Assembly (NCBI GenBank): GCA_022841915.1
Contig: JALHQN010000004.1
Span: 216,979 to 280,978 of the forward strand
DNA: 64,000 nt
Source of the DNA: Burkholderiales bacterium
GTDB lineage: Bacteria > Pseudomonadota > Gammaproteobacteria > Burkholderiales > WYBJ01
Reading direction: 5' to 3'
Notes under the pieces: model-generated
Databases searched by the model: none
The model's input: the letters and a program-made list of their open reading frames with translations, nothing else
What the model was told of the DNA's origin: nothing
Shown here: positions 1-8,607 of the stretch, piece after piece
Position numbering within the stretch: the first letter of the stretch is position 1
Layout of the letters: each line of letters opens with the position of its first letter
Program-made: the position numbers and the translations under genes

Positions 1-633
1 CCCAGCCGTTTCGCGCTGGTGAAGCCGGTCGACCCGGATGATCCGAACGTGGCCGACGTCGTCGCCGAGTGGAAGAAGACGCCGGGGACGGTGGGCATTC
101 GCATCATGATGACGAAGGAGGCGGGACGCGATCCCGCCGATCCCGGGCTGGACCGCATTCTGCGCGCCGCCGTGAAGTACGACTTCCCGGTGAACATGTT
201 GTGCTGGGGCAACCTGGAAGCGGGCACGGCCCTGATCGACCGTCACCCCGACACGCGCTTCATCCTCGACCATCTCGCGCTCCTGCAGCCCCGCACGCCG
301 CCCGCCCCGGCCGAGCCCTGGGCCGACTTGCCCAAGGTGTTGGCGTTGGCGAAGCGTCCGAACGCCGTGATCAAGGTCAGCGGCGCCTGCACGCTGTCCA
401 AGCGGCCGTATCCGTTCGCGGACATCTGGGATCCGCTCGCGCGCGTGTTCGACGCCTGGGGTTTCGAGCGCTGCCTATGGGGCACCGACTGGACGCGCGC
501 CTTCGCGGTCGTCAATTACGAGCAGGCTGTCGAGCCTTTCCGGCTGACCGATCGTCTCAGCGACAGTGAACGCGCCATGCTGATGGGGGGCGCTTGCGCG
601 AAGGCCTACGGCTGGTCGCCGACGAAGGCCTGA
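1..633 (+). CDS. Amidohydrolase-2 family metal-dependent hydrolase, 5' truncated by window edge
   Basis: This is the C-terminal part (about 210 residues) of a TIM-barrel hydrolase of the amidohydrolase-2 group, cytoplasmic enzymes that hydrolyse or decarboxylate small carboxylated or lactone substrates. The frame is open from base 1, so the start lies outside the window. Visible signatures are the barrel histidine in FILDHLAL (about residue 91 of the visible part), a downstream VIKVSG strand, and the late catalytic/metal aspartate in LWGTDW (about residue 163), followed by the usual C-terminal helix ending in AYGW. The family call is firm; the substrate is unknown. The next gene lies on the other strand, so any operon partner must be upstream of the window. 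Confidence 0.85.
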   Translation, partial: PSRFALVKPVDPDDPNVADVVAEWKKTPGTVGIRIMMTKEAGRDPADPGLDRILRAAVKYDFPVNMLCWGNLEAGTALIDRHPDTRFILDHLALLQPRTPPAPAEPWADLPKVLALAKRPNAVIKVSGACTLSKRPYPFADIWDPLARVFDAWGFERCLWGTDWTRAFAVVNYEQAVEPFRLTDRLSDSERAMLMGGACAKAYGWSPTKA

Positions 634-648
634 AGCAAGCACCCGACA

Positions 649-677
649 GGCGCCGCCGTGTCCGTGGCGACGGCGCC
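649..677 (+). terminator. Hairpin after the amidohydrolase gene, possible terminator
   Basis: A 7-bp GC-only stem (GGCGCCG paired with CGGCGCC) with a 15-base loop begins 15 bases after the stop codon at 633. No T-run follows it, so it is at best a weak intrinsic terminator or an mRNA 3'-end stabiliser. Confidence 0.35.
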
Positions 678-816
678 CTAGAGCACTTCATGGGGCTCGC
701 GCGCGAGCAGCGCAGCGCATGGTGTCCGGGCGGTGCTCGCTTCTACGCCGGCCGGCACGGATCGGTCGCCGCCGGCAAGATGAAGCGCCGCGCGTGCGAA
801 CGGCATAACAGGGCTG

Positions 817-1800
817 TCACTTGCCGCCCATTCCGATGCCTGCGTCGCGGACCACTTTCGTCCAGCGCGCCACCTCGCTGCGGACCCATTCGCGCAGTTC
901 CTGCGGCGTGCCGCCGGCCGGCACCATGCCTATCCTCTCGATATGCTTGATGAATTCGGCATTGGCGAGCGCTCGCCGCATCTCCTGGTTGATCTTGTCG
1001 ACGATGGCTGCGGGGGTGCCGGCCGGAGCGACGATCCCGTACCAGCCGTCGTTGGTGAATCCTGGCAACGTCTCCGCCATCGTGGGCACCTCGGGTATGT
1101 TCGAGAGCCGCTTCGGATGGCCGGTCGCGATCGCAGTCAGCTTGCCGGCGCTCACTTGCGGGTACGTGCCCGTCACGCTGCCGATGAAGCTCTGGATCCG
1201 ATGGCCGAGCAGATCGGTCATCGCGGGGCCGGCGCCCTTGTAGGGCACATGAACGAACTTCGCCCCGCTCATGGCGCTGAGCAATTCGCAGCTCAGATGA
1301 CCGACCGAGCCGACGCCGGGCGAGGCGCAAGTGAGCTTGCCGGGCTGAGCCTTGGCGAGGGCGATCAATTCGGTGAGTGTTTTCGCCGGCACTGCCGCAT
1401 GCGTGACGAGCAACTGCGGCACGTAGGCTGCAAGGCCGACATGGGCGAAATCCTTGACGGAGTCGTAATCGAGCTTGGCACCGAAGGCAGGATTGGTCGT
1501 CATGCCCGAGGAGGCGCCCAGCAGGAGCGTGTATCCGTCCGGTGCGGCCTTGGCGGCCAGCGTATGCGCGATCGCAGTGCCGGCGCCGGGGCGATTGTCC
1601 GAGACCACGGGCACGCCCCACTTCTCCGAGAGCCAGGTGCCGAACGCGCGGGCCAGAGGGTCGGCCGAGCCGCCGGGCGGAAAGGGCACGATGAAGCGGA
1701 TCGGCTTGTTGGGGTAGGTCATCTCTGCTGCCTGACTCGATGCAGTCGCCGTCGAGACGGCGAGGCCGGCGCAAAGCACCGTCCACACTCGATGTGACAT
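817..1800 (-). CDS. Bug-family (TctC-like) periplasmic solute-binding protein
   Basis: A predicted exported substrate-binding protein of the Bug/TctC family, which captures carboxylates or similar small molecules in the periplasm for tripartite tricarboxylate transporters. After a signal peptide ending near SQAAE (about residue 24) comes the hallmark YPNKPIRFIVPFPPGG, then DNRPGAG and APDGYTLL of the ligand pocket; the length (327 aa) is normal. Two in-frame ATGs lie six bases apart (1806 and 1800). The second is chosen because the AGGAGG motif sits 7 bases before it but only 1 base before the first. No TctA/TctB membrane genes are adjacent, as is usual for orphan Bug genes. Ligand unknown. 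Confidence 0.9.
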   Translation of the reverse strand: MSHRVWTVLCAGLAVSTATASSQAAEMTYPNKPIRFIVPFPPGGSADPLARAFGTWLSEKWGVPVVSDNRPGAGTAIAHTLAAKAAPDGYTLLLGASSGMTTNPAFGAKLDYDSVKDFAHVGLAAYVPQLLVTHAAVPAKTLTELIALAKAQPGKLTCASPGVGSVGHLSCELLSAMSGAKFVHVPYKGAGPAMTDLLGHRIQSFIGSVTGTYPQVSAGKLTAIATGHPKRLSNIPEVPTMAETLPGFTNDGWYGIVAPAGTPAAIVDKINQEMRRALANAEFIKHIERIGMVPAGGTPQELREWVRSEVARWTKVVRDAGIGMGGK

Positions 1801-2244
1801 TGTCATGCCTCCTCCGGGCGTCGTTGAGTAAAGTCCGGGGCCTCTGCGGGCCGAAACGAAACGAAACGAAACAGGTGCGCCGATGCGGCGATCAGGCGAG
1901 CCCGACCGCCCCGCGACGAGCGGGCGCTAGGGCTCGTGGATCCTGAGGCGGCGATGCTTGCGGCTCGCCCTGCTCGAGCAACGAGCGGGGTGTTCCGAGG
2001 CGATGCAGGCAGCGCGTGAATGATGCATGCTGCCGGGCGTCGATGTGGTCTTCACAGTACGGCCTTCCCATGAGCGGCTCCGTGGCATCCTGCACCCGAA
2101 CGGCATACGAAAGCAAGTGCCGGCACGCGTACGGACAACCGCGGGATGAGCCGCGCTGCCGTGCTGCGGCGCACCGAGCATTGCTTTTTGCGTAGCCCGG
2201 TCCGATGATGCAGACGCGACTGCACAAAGACACAGGAGGAGGCC
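1801..2244. other. Divergent intergenic region between two Bug genes
   Basis: About 440 bases separate the starts of two divergently transcribed Bug receptor genes, so both promoters must lie here. The only structure I see is the GAAAC tandem repeat at 1853-1872 and the two strong Shine-Dalgarno sequences at the ends. The open frames in it look like chance high-GC frames. Confidence 0.5.
1853..1872 (+). repeat. Four tandem copies of GAAAC
   Basis: A perfect pentanucleotide repeat of four GAAAC units lies about 50 bases upstream of the minus-strand Bug gene start, within its likely promoter or leader. Such short tandem repeats can vary in copy number by slippage; an effect on expression is only inference. 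Confidence 0.8.
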
Positions 2245-3228
2245 ATGCGCTGGAGACGCCTTTGGGGTGGGATCGGATGCATCGCCGGCTTGGGCATGGG
2301 GGCGCAGGTTCAGGCCGCCGCCGCGACGGCTTATCCAACGAAGCCGGTGCGCATCGTCGTCGGTTTCACGCCGGGCGGCGGCACGGACGTGGCGGCGAGA
2401 ATTCTCGCGCAGCGACTCGCCGATACGGTGAAGCAATCGTTCGTCGTGGAGAATCGCCCGGGTGCGAGCGGCGCCATCGGAGCCGAACTGGTCATGAAGT
2501 CGGCGCCGGACGGCTACACGCTGTCGGTGGGCACGACGACCACGCATTCGGTCGTGCCGCAGCTTGTCCCGAATACGCCGTATCACCCGGTGCGGGATTT
2601 TGCGTCGGTCATGCAGATCGCCAACTCGCCGCTGTTTCTCGTCGTGCACCCTTCGACGCAGATCCGAACGGCTGCCGACCTGATCAAGATCGCCAAGGCA
2701 CGCCCGGACCAGCTCAATTACGGCTCTGGCGGCGTTGGTACGACGCCGCATATGGCAGGCGAATTGTTCAAGCTGATGTCCGGTATGCGCATGGTCATGG
2801 TCCCCTACAAAGGCGAAGCGCCGGCGATCGCGGATCTGCTCGGCGGTCAGATCTCTCTCATCTTCGCCAATCTGCCGGTCGTGCTGCCGCATGTCGTCGC
2901 GGGCCGTCTGCGCGGCGTGGGCATGACGAGCGCGGAGCGCGTGCCCGGTCTGACCCAGTATCCGACGGTGGCTGAGACCGGTTTGCCCGGCTACCAGGCA
3001 GGGACATGGTTCGGCTTGTTCGCGCCTGCAGCGACACCGCGCGAAGTCGTGCTCAAGCTCAACGCGGATGCCGTCGCTGCGCTCACGCAGCCCGACGTCC
3101 GGGCGAAGATCGCCACCCAGGGCATGTTCGTGGTGGCCAATTCACCCGATCAGTTCACCGAGTTCGTGAAGGCCGAGTACGAGAAGTGGGGCAAGGTCAT
3201 CAAGGACGCGAACCTGCGGCCGAGTTGA
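2245..3228 (+). CDS. Bug-family periplasmic solute-binding protein
   Basis: A 327-residue exported Bug/TctC-type receptor. It has a signal peptide ending near VQAAAAT (about residue 27), then YPTKPVRIVVGFTPGGGTDV, ENRPGASGAIG and APDGYTLSVG, the family's ligand-pocket segments. The start is an ATG with an AGGAGG motif just upstream (2234-2242). It is divergent from the neighbouring Bug gene and runs tail to tail into the fused CoA-transferase gene, overlapping its 3' end by 29 bases. Ligand unknown; likely an organic acid. Confidence 0.9.
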   Translation: MRWRRLWGGIGCIAGLGMGAQVQAAAATAYPTKPVRIVVGFTPGGGTDVAARILAQRLADTVKQSFVVENRPGASGAIGAELVMKSAPDGYTLSVGTTTTHSVVPQLVPNTPYHPVRDFASVMQIANSPLFLVVHPSTQIRTAADLIKIAKARPDQLNYGSGGVGTTPHMAGELFKLMSGMRMVMVPYKGEAPAIADLLGGQISLIFANLPVVLPHVVAGRLRGVGMTSAERVPGLTQYPTVAETGLPGYQAGTWFGLFAPAATPREVVLKLNADAVAALTQPDVRAKIATQGMFVVANSPDQFTEFVKAEYEKWGKVIKDANLRPS

Positions 3229-5857
3229 CCGCCGGGCCGAGGCCGAGCTTCTCGCGATAGTCGGCATCGATCTGCCTGATGGAGCCGTTCTTCAGGCCCG
3301 GCTCGAGATCGTCCTGGCGAATGTTCGCTTCGAAGGTCGGCGCATCCGACGTGATCTTGCTTGCGTACAGCTCGGCGATGCGGGTTTCGTCGAGATGCAG
3401 CAGATCGCGCAGCACGTAGCTGTTGTCTTCGCCGTAGCGCGGTGCGGCCTTGCGGATGCGCAGCGGCGTGTTCCTGAATACATACGGACGGCCGATCAAG
3501 GGTCGTATGCCCATGGGCTGCCAGTGTTCGACGTATTCGTAGAAGCCGTTCGCCCGCATGTGGGGGTCCAGCATGAGGTCCCGGTTGTTGAGCACAGGCC
3601 CCGCCGGGATGCCGGCATCCTGCAGCGCGCGTGTCGTCGTCCAGGCGTCCCGCTGTGCTGTCCACGCGCGCACGAGGGCGTCGATCTCCTCGCGTCTGGC
3701 GCGGCGCTGCGCTTCCTCGCGGTAGCGCGCGTCTTGCGCCAGTTCGGGCTGGCCGATGACGCGGGCAAATGCGGCCCACTGCTCGTCGTCAGTCACCGAG
3801 ATCGCCACCCATTGGTCATCGCCGGCGGCCGGGTAGACATTGCTGGGTACATGGAGGCGGTCTTCGTTGCCGATGCGCTGCCAGACCTCGCCGTTCGCCT
3901 GCCAGCCCAGAATCGGTTCGGGTATCAGCGCGACGCCGATCTGATACATCCCCATGTCGATCCACTGGCCCTGACCCGTGGCTTTCCGATGCAGTACCGC
4001 AGCCATCAGCGCGGTCAGTCCCGTCCAGCAGGTGATGAAATCCGGATACGATTGACCGACCTTCCAAGGCTTGTCTTCACGATAGCCGGTATAGGCGGTG
4101 ATGCCCATGGTGTTCTCGAGCACCGTGCCCTGCACGGGGTACGGCGACCAGGGGCCCGAGGAGCCGTAGCCGGTGTTCGACATCAAGATCAGATCGGGCC
4201 GAATCTTCACGAGCTCTTCGTAGCCTAGGCCCCAGCCACGCAACACGCGCGGCGTGTAGTTGTTGATGACGATGTCGCTCAGTGCGACCAGTTGCTTGAA
4301 GACTTCGCGTCCGCTCGGCTCGGCGAGATTGAGGACGAAGGAGCGCTTGCCCCGATTGATCAGCTGAAAGCCGCCGGCCCGATTCCACGGATCGTCGCCG
4401 GGGCCTGCCTCGCGTGTGAGCCAATCCTGGGTGCGGGACGAGTCAAGGCGGTTGGGCGCTTCGATCTTGATGACTTCCGCGCCCAGGTCGGCAAGCAAGC
4501 CGCCGCAGTACGGGACGGCAAGCACGGTCGAGAGATCGAGAACGCGCAGCCCGGACAGCGGCAGCGTTTTGCGCGGTGCGCGAGCGGCCGCAGGCGGCGC
4601 GACGGCCGGCGCAGCCGGTGTTCGGGGCCGCACCGTCGGACGGACTTGCATTGCCGCGATCTGCGCCGTGTCGAAGCCCAACCGTAGGCCCAGCACCTCG
4701 TCGTTGTGCTCGCCCAGCAGGGGGGCGCGGCGACGGATGGTGAGCGGTGTCTTGGAGAGCTTGACCAACTCGCCCGGGAATCTGTGTGTGCCCGTCATCG
4801 GGTGGTCGAGCTTTGCCCAGAATTCGCGTGCTGCGAGATGAGGACAGGCCAGCAACTCGTCGGCTGCCTGCACGAAGCCCGTGAGCAGCCGGCGGTTCGC
4901 TCCAGCCAGGAAGACATCCTTGGCGTCCTTGTCCGCGACCGCGTCCTCGATCAGCTTGCGCACTTCGTCGACGGCCCGGATGCGTGCGCCTGGCGACGCG
5001 AAGCGGTCGCGCAGCGAGGGAATGCCGAGGAAATCTGCGTAGTCGGCAAACGGCGCGCCGCCGCCCGCCTGCAGCGAGAGGTAACCGTTGCGGGTCGGAA
5101 TCGGTTCGCCGCTGAATGGGTCTTGCGCGACCGCACGTCGTCCCTGCACCGCGCCCAGCATGCCGTAAAGCGGCGCGTTGGTATGGTGTTCGGACGCCAG
5201 CACGGCATGAATGGAGAGATCGACGTGCTCGCCTGGCCCGCCGGACGCGAGGACTGCCAGGCGCGCTGCGAGCGTGGCATAAGCGGCGTTGAGGCCCGCG
5301 CAGAAAAGTGCTTGCTGCAGCCCATGCTTGAGCGGTTCGCGATCGACTCGACCGCTGATGTGCATGATCCCGCTCATTGCGTGCACGATCAGGTCGGTGG
5401 CGCCATACGCGGCGTACGGACCCGTCTGACCGAAGTTCGTGACCGAGCTGACCACCAGGTTCGGGTTCCAGGCGTGCAGGCGATCGACGCCGATGCCCCA
5501 TCGATCCAGCGTGCCCGGGCGAAACGCCTCGATGACGATGTCGCTTTGTTCGACCAGCTTGCGCAGGGCCGCATGCGAGCCGTCGTTTCTGAGGTCCAGC
5601 GTCACGCTGCGCTTGTTCCAGTTGAGATACTGGAAGAGCAGGCTTTGCTCGGGTGCCGGGGCATCCAGCTTCAGCGGCTCTTCGCGCCGCGCAAAATCTC
5701 CCCGGCCCGGTTCTTCGATCTTGATCACCTCGGCGCCCAGGTCGCCGAGCAGCCGGGCCGCGAACGGGCCTGCCACGCCGTGGCTCAGGTCGAGCACGCG
5801 CACGCCATCCAGCGCTGTCGGCCGCGCCGCGGCCGTGTCAGTCGTATCCGTTGTCAT
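3200..5857 (-). CDS. Fused double-domain CaiB/BaiF (class III) CoA-transferase
   Basis: An 885-residue protein made of two tandem family III CoA-transferase modules; single-module relatives are about 400 residues. Module 1 opens with LDGVRVLDLSHGVAGPFAAR near residue 16 and module 2 with LSGLRVLDLSTVLAVPYC near residue 434, joined by an Ala/Pro-rich linker. The family moves CoA between acyl-CoA and a free acid through a catalytic aspartate. By my alignment module 2 keeps it (YPDFITCWTGL, about residue 605), while module 1 has LFCAGL at the equivalent place (about residue 182), so module 1 may be structural only. The 3' end overlaps the convergent Bug gene. The Nudix gene lies 59 bases upstream on the same strand and may be co-transcribed. 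Substrate unknown. Confidence 0.88.
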   Translation of the reverse strand: MTTDTTDTAAARPTALDGVRVLDLSHGVAGPFAARLLGDLGAEVIKIEEPGRGDFARREEPLKLDAPAPEQSLLFQYLNWNKRSVTLDLRNDGSHAALRKLVEQSDIVIEAFRPGTLDRWGIGVDRLHAWNPNLVVSSVTNFGQTGPYAAYGATDLIVHAMSGIMHISGRVDREPLKHGLQQALFCAGLNAAYATLAARLAVLASGGPGEHVDLSIHAVLASEHHTNAPLYGMLGAVQGRRAVAQDPFSGEPIPTRNGYLSLQAGGGAPFADYADFLGIPSLRDRFASPGARIRAVDEVRKLIEDAVADKDAKDVFLAGANRRLLTGFVQAADELLACPHLAAREFWAKLDHPMTGTHRFPGELVKLSKTPLTIRRRAPLLGEHNDEVLGLRLGFDTAQIAAMQVRPTVRPRTPAAPAVAPPAAARAPRKTLPLSGLRVLDLSTVLAVPYCGGLLADLGAEVIKIEAPNRLDSSRTQDWLTREAGPGDDPWNRAGGFQLINRGKRSFVLNLAEPSGREVFKQLVALSDIVINNYTPRVLRGWGLGYEELVKIRPDLILMSNTGYGSSGPWSPYPVQGTVLENTMGITAYTGYREDKPWKVGQSYPDFITCWTGLTALMAAVLHRKATGQGQWIDMGMYQIGVALIPEPILGWQANGEVWQRIGNEDRLHVPSNVYPAAGDDQWVAISVTDDEQWAAFARVIGQPELAQDARYREEAQRRARREEIDALVRAWTAQRDAWTTTRALQDAGIPAGPVLNNRDLMLDPHMRANGFYEYVEHWQPMGIRPLIGRPYVFRNTPLRIRKAAPRYGEDNSYVLRDLLHLDETRIAELYASKITSDAPTFEANIRQDDLEPGLKNGSIRQIDADYREKLGLGPAVNSAAGSRP

Positions 5858-5916
5858 CCTTGCATCCTATTGTCGGCGATCGCGACGTGCGACGCCTGGC
5901 CGCACGCGCGCCCGCG

Positions 5917-6717
5917 TTACGGGCCGGGGGCCTCGAACAATTCACCGCCGTAGCCGGCTTCCAGCGGGATGCGAATGTAACGCTTGCCCTCCGCGTCGCG
6001 CTCCGGTTTCGACATGACGCTCACGACGCCGCTCGCACGCGCGGCCCCCATCGCTGCCGCAGACACGCGCTGGCGCCCGACCTTCTGCAGGTTCATCCGC
6101 GTTGGGAACCTCAGCTCGTAGGTGCCCGCGGCGGCGCGGTCGAGTGCCGTGCCGGGCGTGATCCAGACCGAATCCACCGCCTCGTAGCCGTCGTGCAGCG
6201 CCACTTGATCGGGTGGCGCGGACGCCAGAAAAAAATGCGTGTCGAAGCGCTTGGTGGAGCGCTCCGGGGTGATCCAGTTGGCGAAGTACACCATGCTCTC
6301 CGCAGCGAGCACGAGGTCTTCCGCTGCGAGAATGGCGCCGAAGCTGCGCTCGCCGCGCATCATCGGTGCGCGATGCGCAGCTTCGATGTCGCGCAGTCGG
6401 GCGGCGCTCACCAGCGCCTGCTCGCCGCGTGCACGGGCCAACAGGACACCGCATTCTTCGAAGGTCTCGCGCACGGCGGCCACGCGCAATGCGGCCATGC
6501 GCGCATCGAGTTCACCGCGAGCGGGAAACACCGCCGGATCGACGGCGAGGTCGTAATCCTCGGGATCGACGCGACCGCCCGGAAACACCAGCGCGCCCGC
6601 ATGAACATCGCTCTGCTGGTGGCGCACGACCATGAAGACTTCCATGCCCTCGTCGCCGTCTCGCAGCAACATCACAGTGGCCGCCGGCCGCGGCGTCGGT
6701 ATCGTATTGGGTTCCAT
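5917..6717 (-). CDS. Nudix hydrolase with insertion in the Nudix box region (NUDT19-like)
   Basis: A 266-residue Nudix-fold pyrophosphohydrolase. The split Nudix signature is visible: FPGGRVDPED (about residues 43-52), then about 20 extra residues, then AAVRETFEECGVLL, the REUxEExGU core that binds Mg2+. That insertion is typical of the NUDT19/RP2p-like group, which in animals cleaves CoA and acyl-CoA; here the substrate is only inferred. Such an activity would fit the neighbouring CoA-transferase, which lies 59 bases downstream on the same strand. The ATG at 6717 was chosen as the first start with a full N-terminal strand (ATVMLLRDG). Confidence 0.82.
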   Translation of the reverse strand: MEPNTIPTPRPAATVMLLRDGDEGMEVFMVVRHQQSDVHAGALVFPGGRVDPEDYDLAVDPAVFPARGELDARMAALRVAAVRETFEECGVLLARARGEQALVSAARLRDIEAAHRAPMMRGERSFGAILAAEDLVLAAESMVYFANWITPERSTKRFDTHFFLASAPPDQVALHDGYEAVDSVWITPGTALDRAAAGTYELRFPTRMNLQKVGRQRVSAAAMGAARASGVVSVMSKPERDAEGKRYIRIPLEAGYGGELFEAPGP

Positions 6718-6898
6718 GGTGCGAACGGCGCACTCCCTGAGGCATTGATCAGCTCGGCCAGTATAGCGTGATCGCCAGCCCGCTCCAGCAAGCGCCTATG
6801 CGAGGGCCGGCTCGGCCCCGGCCGTCACGTGAGCTGTCGCCGGCCTGCAGAGCAAGGGCTTGCAGCCGAATCCGGCTTTGGACGATGACGACGTTTTG

Positions 6899-6927
6899 TT
6901 GACAGGTGCGGACAAGGGGGGCAAATT
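6899..6927 (+). promoter_or_regulatory. Candidate sigma-70 promoter for the GDPD gene
   Basis: A perfect TTGACA (6899-6904) stands 17 bases before CAAATT (6922-6927), a partial -10 match (3 of 6). Transcription would begin near 6934, leaving a leader of about 35 bases before the phosphodiesterase gene. Confidence 0.4.
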
Positions 6928-6968
6928 GCCTGCGCCGCTCCTCTCGTTCGGCTTGAAAGGGAATGCTC

Positions 6969-7739
6969 ATGCTCGTCGTCGGCCATCGTGGCGCGCCCAG
7001 TCGTGCGCCGGAGAACACCCTGGCGAGTTTCGAAGCCGCGCTCGCCATGGGCGTCGATGCGATCGAACTCGACGTGCACTTGAGCCGGGACGGTCATCTG
7101 GTCGTGATTCATGACCAGAATCTGGCGCGTACGACCAATGGTCGGGGTCTCGTTCACGAACACAGTCTCGCCGAGCTGAAGGCGCTCGATGCCGGCAGCT
7201 GGTACGGCCCGCAGTTCGCCGGCGAACGCATTCCGAGCTTCGAGGAAGTGCTGGTGAGGATCGGGCCGCGGGTGCCCCTCCAGGTCGAGATCAAGGGGGC
7301 GACCGAGGGCGTCACCGAGGCGACGCTCGCAGCCCTGCGCGCCCATGGTCTTCTCGACAGCGTGATGATGACTTCATTTCATCTCGACCGATTGCCGCTC
7401 GTGCGCTCGCTCGCGCCGGCGGTGTGCATAGGCGCGCTGGTCTGGGGACGTAGCCGCACGCCGGAAAAACGACCGATGTCGGCGCAGGCGTGCATCACCG
7501 CAACCCAGGCCGCCTGTGCCGATGTCATGCTGCTCTGGCATGAGTGCATCGACGCATCGATGATCGAGGCCGCGCAGGCAGCCAAGCTGCCGGTGGGTGC
7601 CGCGGGCGGTACGGCGACCGAGGCCGACATGCGGCGACTGCTCGCCTTGGACGTGGTGCGGATGACGACGAATTTTCCCGACGTGTGTCGGGCGGTCGTG
7701 CCCGCAGCCCGATCGGAGGCCAGCCAGGAGCGGCGTTGA
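6969..7739 (+). CDS. ugpQ: Glycerophosphodiester phosphodiesterase family protein
   Basis: A 256-residue cytoplasmic GDPD-type TIM barrel that hydrolyses glycerophosphodiesters to glycerol-3-phosphate and an alcohol. The active-site signature is complete: GHRGAPSRAPENT at the N-terminus (catalytic His and Arg, metal Glu), then AIELDVHLSRDGHLVVIHD with the ELD metal ligands and second catalytic His. No signal peptide is present, unlike GlpQ, which supports a UgpQ-like role. Two ATGs, 6963 and 6969, are in frame; the second has better spacing from AAAGGG. No ugp transport genes are adjacent, so the symbol rests on family and localisation only. Confidence 0.87.
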   Translation: MLVVGHRGAPSRAPENTLASFEAALAMGVDAIELDVHLSRDGHLVVIHDQNLARTTNGRGLVHEHSLAELKALDAGSWYGPQFAGERIPSFEEVLVRIGPRVPLQVEIKGATEGVTEATLAALRAHGLLDSVMMTSFHLDRLPLVRSLAPAVCIGALVWGRSRTPEKRPMSAQACITATQAACADVMLLWHECIDASMIEAAQAAKLPVGAAGGTATEADMRRLLALDVVRMTTNFPDVCRAVVPAARSEASQERR

Positions 7740-7882
7740 CGGCGATGCCTGGTTCGGAAGAAGGCGCGGATCGCCAATGGGGTCGTGCACGGCATGTCTC
7801 GCACGGCAAACGAAGCCGTCGATCGGGTCCGATGCCTGATGACCCCGGGGCGAGAACCCCGCGAGTGCAATCGCGGCCGCGC

Positions 7883-8542
7883 TCAGAACTCCATGTCGAG
7901 TTCGTCGATGTCCTCGACTTCCTTGTGTGCTTCGTCGATCCACTCGATCATTTCGGGCAGGGCCAGGATGCGCTTGCAGTACGCGGCACAGGCGGCATCA
8001 AGCTTGACGTCGTAGGTCTTGAAGCGAGTGACCACGGGCGCGTACATGGCATCGGCCATCGTACGCTTCTTGCCGAACAGAAATGGGCCGCCGTACTGTG
8101 CGAAACACTCGTGCCAGATCGTGGTGATCCGCTCGATGTCGTCGAGGGCGCGGGCCCACACCTTGTGGCCCGGGAAGGTGCGCTTGAGGTTCATCGGCAA
8201 GGCGCCGCGCAAACTCGTGAATCCGGAGTGCATTTCGCCGCAGATCGCGCGGCAGTGGGCTCGCGCGGCGCGCTGTGCCGGCAGCAAGCCGGCTTTGGGC
8301 TTGATCTCGTTGAGGTATTCCGCGATCGCGAGCGTATCCCACACCTTGACCCCGTCGTGATTGAGGCAGGGCACCAGGATGGACGGCGAGAGCAGCAGCA
8401 GTTCCTTGCGCATGTCGGCGCTGTCGGGCGCCACCATGATTTCCTCGAACTCGAGTCCGGCGAACCTGGCGAGCAGCCAGCCGCGCAAAGACCAGGACGA
8501 ATAGTTCTTGCTGCTGATCGTGAGCGTGGTTTTACTGGTCAT
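7883..8542 (-). CDS. Glutathione S-transferase family protein
   Basis: A 219-residue two-domain GST. The thioredoxin-like N-terminal domain begins TLTISSKNYSSWSLRGWL, with serines in the position that activates glutathione, and includes LVPCLNHDGVKVWDTLAI, covering the cis-proline and the glutathione-binding segment. The all-helical C-terminal domain follows. The frame extends upstream to 8659, but the extension has no GST-like features; the ATG at 8542 starts exactly at the first beta-strand. It is convergent with GDPD and divergent from the PHB depolymerase gene (65-base gap). Substrate unknown. Confidence 0.87.
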   Translation of the reverse strand: MTSKTTLTISSKNYSSWSLRGWLLARFAGLEFEEIMVAPDSADMRKELLLLSPSILVPCLNHDGVKVWDTLAIAEYLNEIKPKAGLLPAQRAARAHCRAICGEMHSGFTSLRGALPMNLKRTFPGHKVWARALDDIERITTIWHECFAQYGGPFLFGKKRTMADAMYAPVVTRFKTYDVKLDAACAAYCKRILALPEMIEWIDEAHKEVEDIDELDMEF

Positions 8543-8607
8543 GATGGCTGCACTGTTGCAAGAGATGTGCCAATATCCGGGCGATGGCTTGAATATTGCA
8601 TTGCACG

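Noticed and set aside
4706..5953. 415-residue plus-strand frame
   Set aside because: Antisense shadow of the fused CoA-transferase gene.
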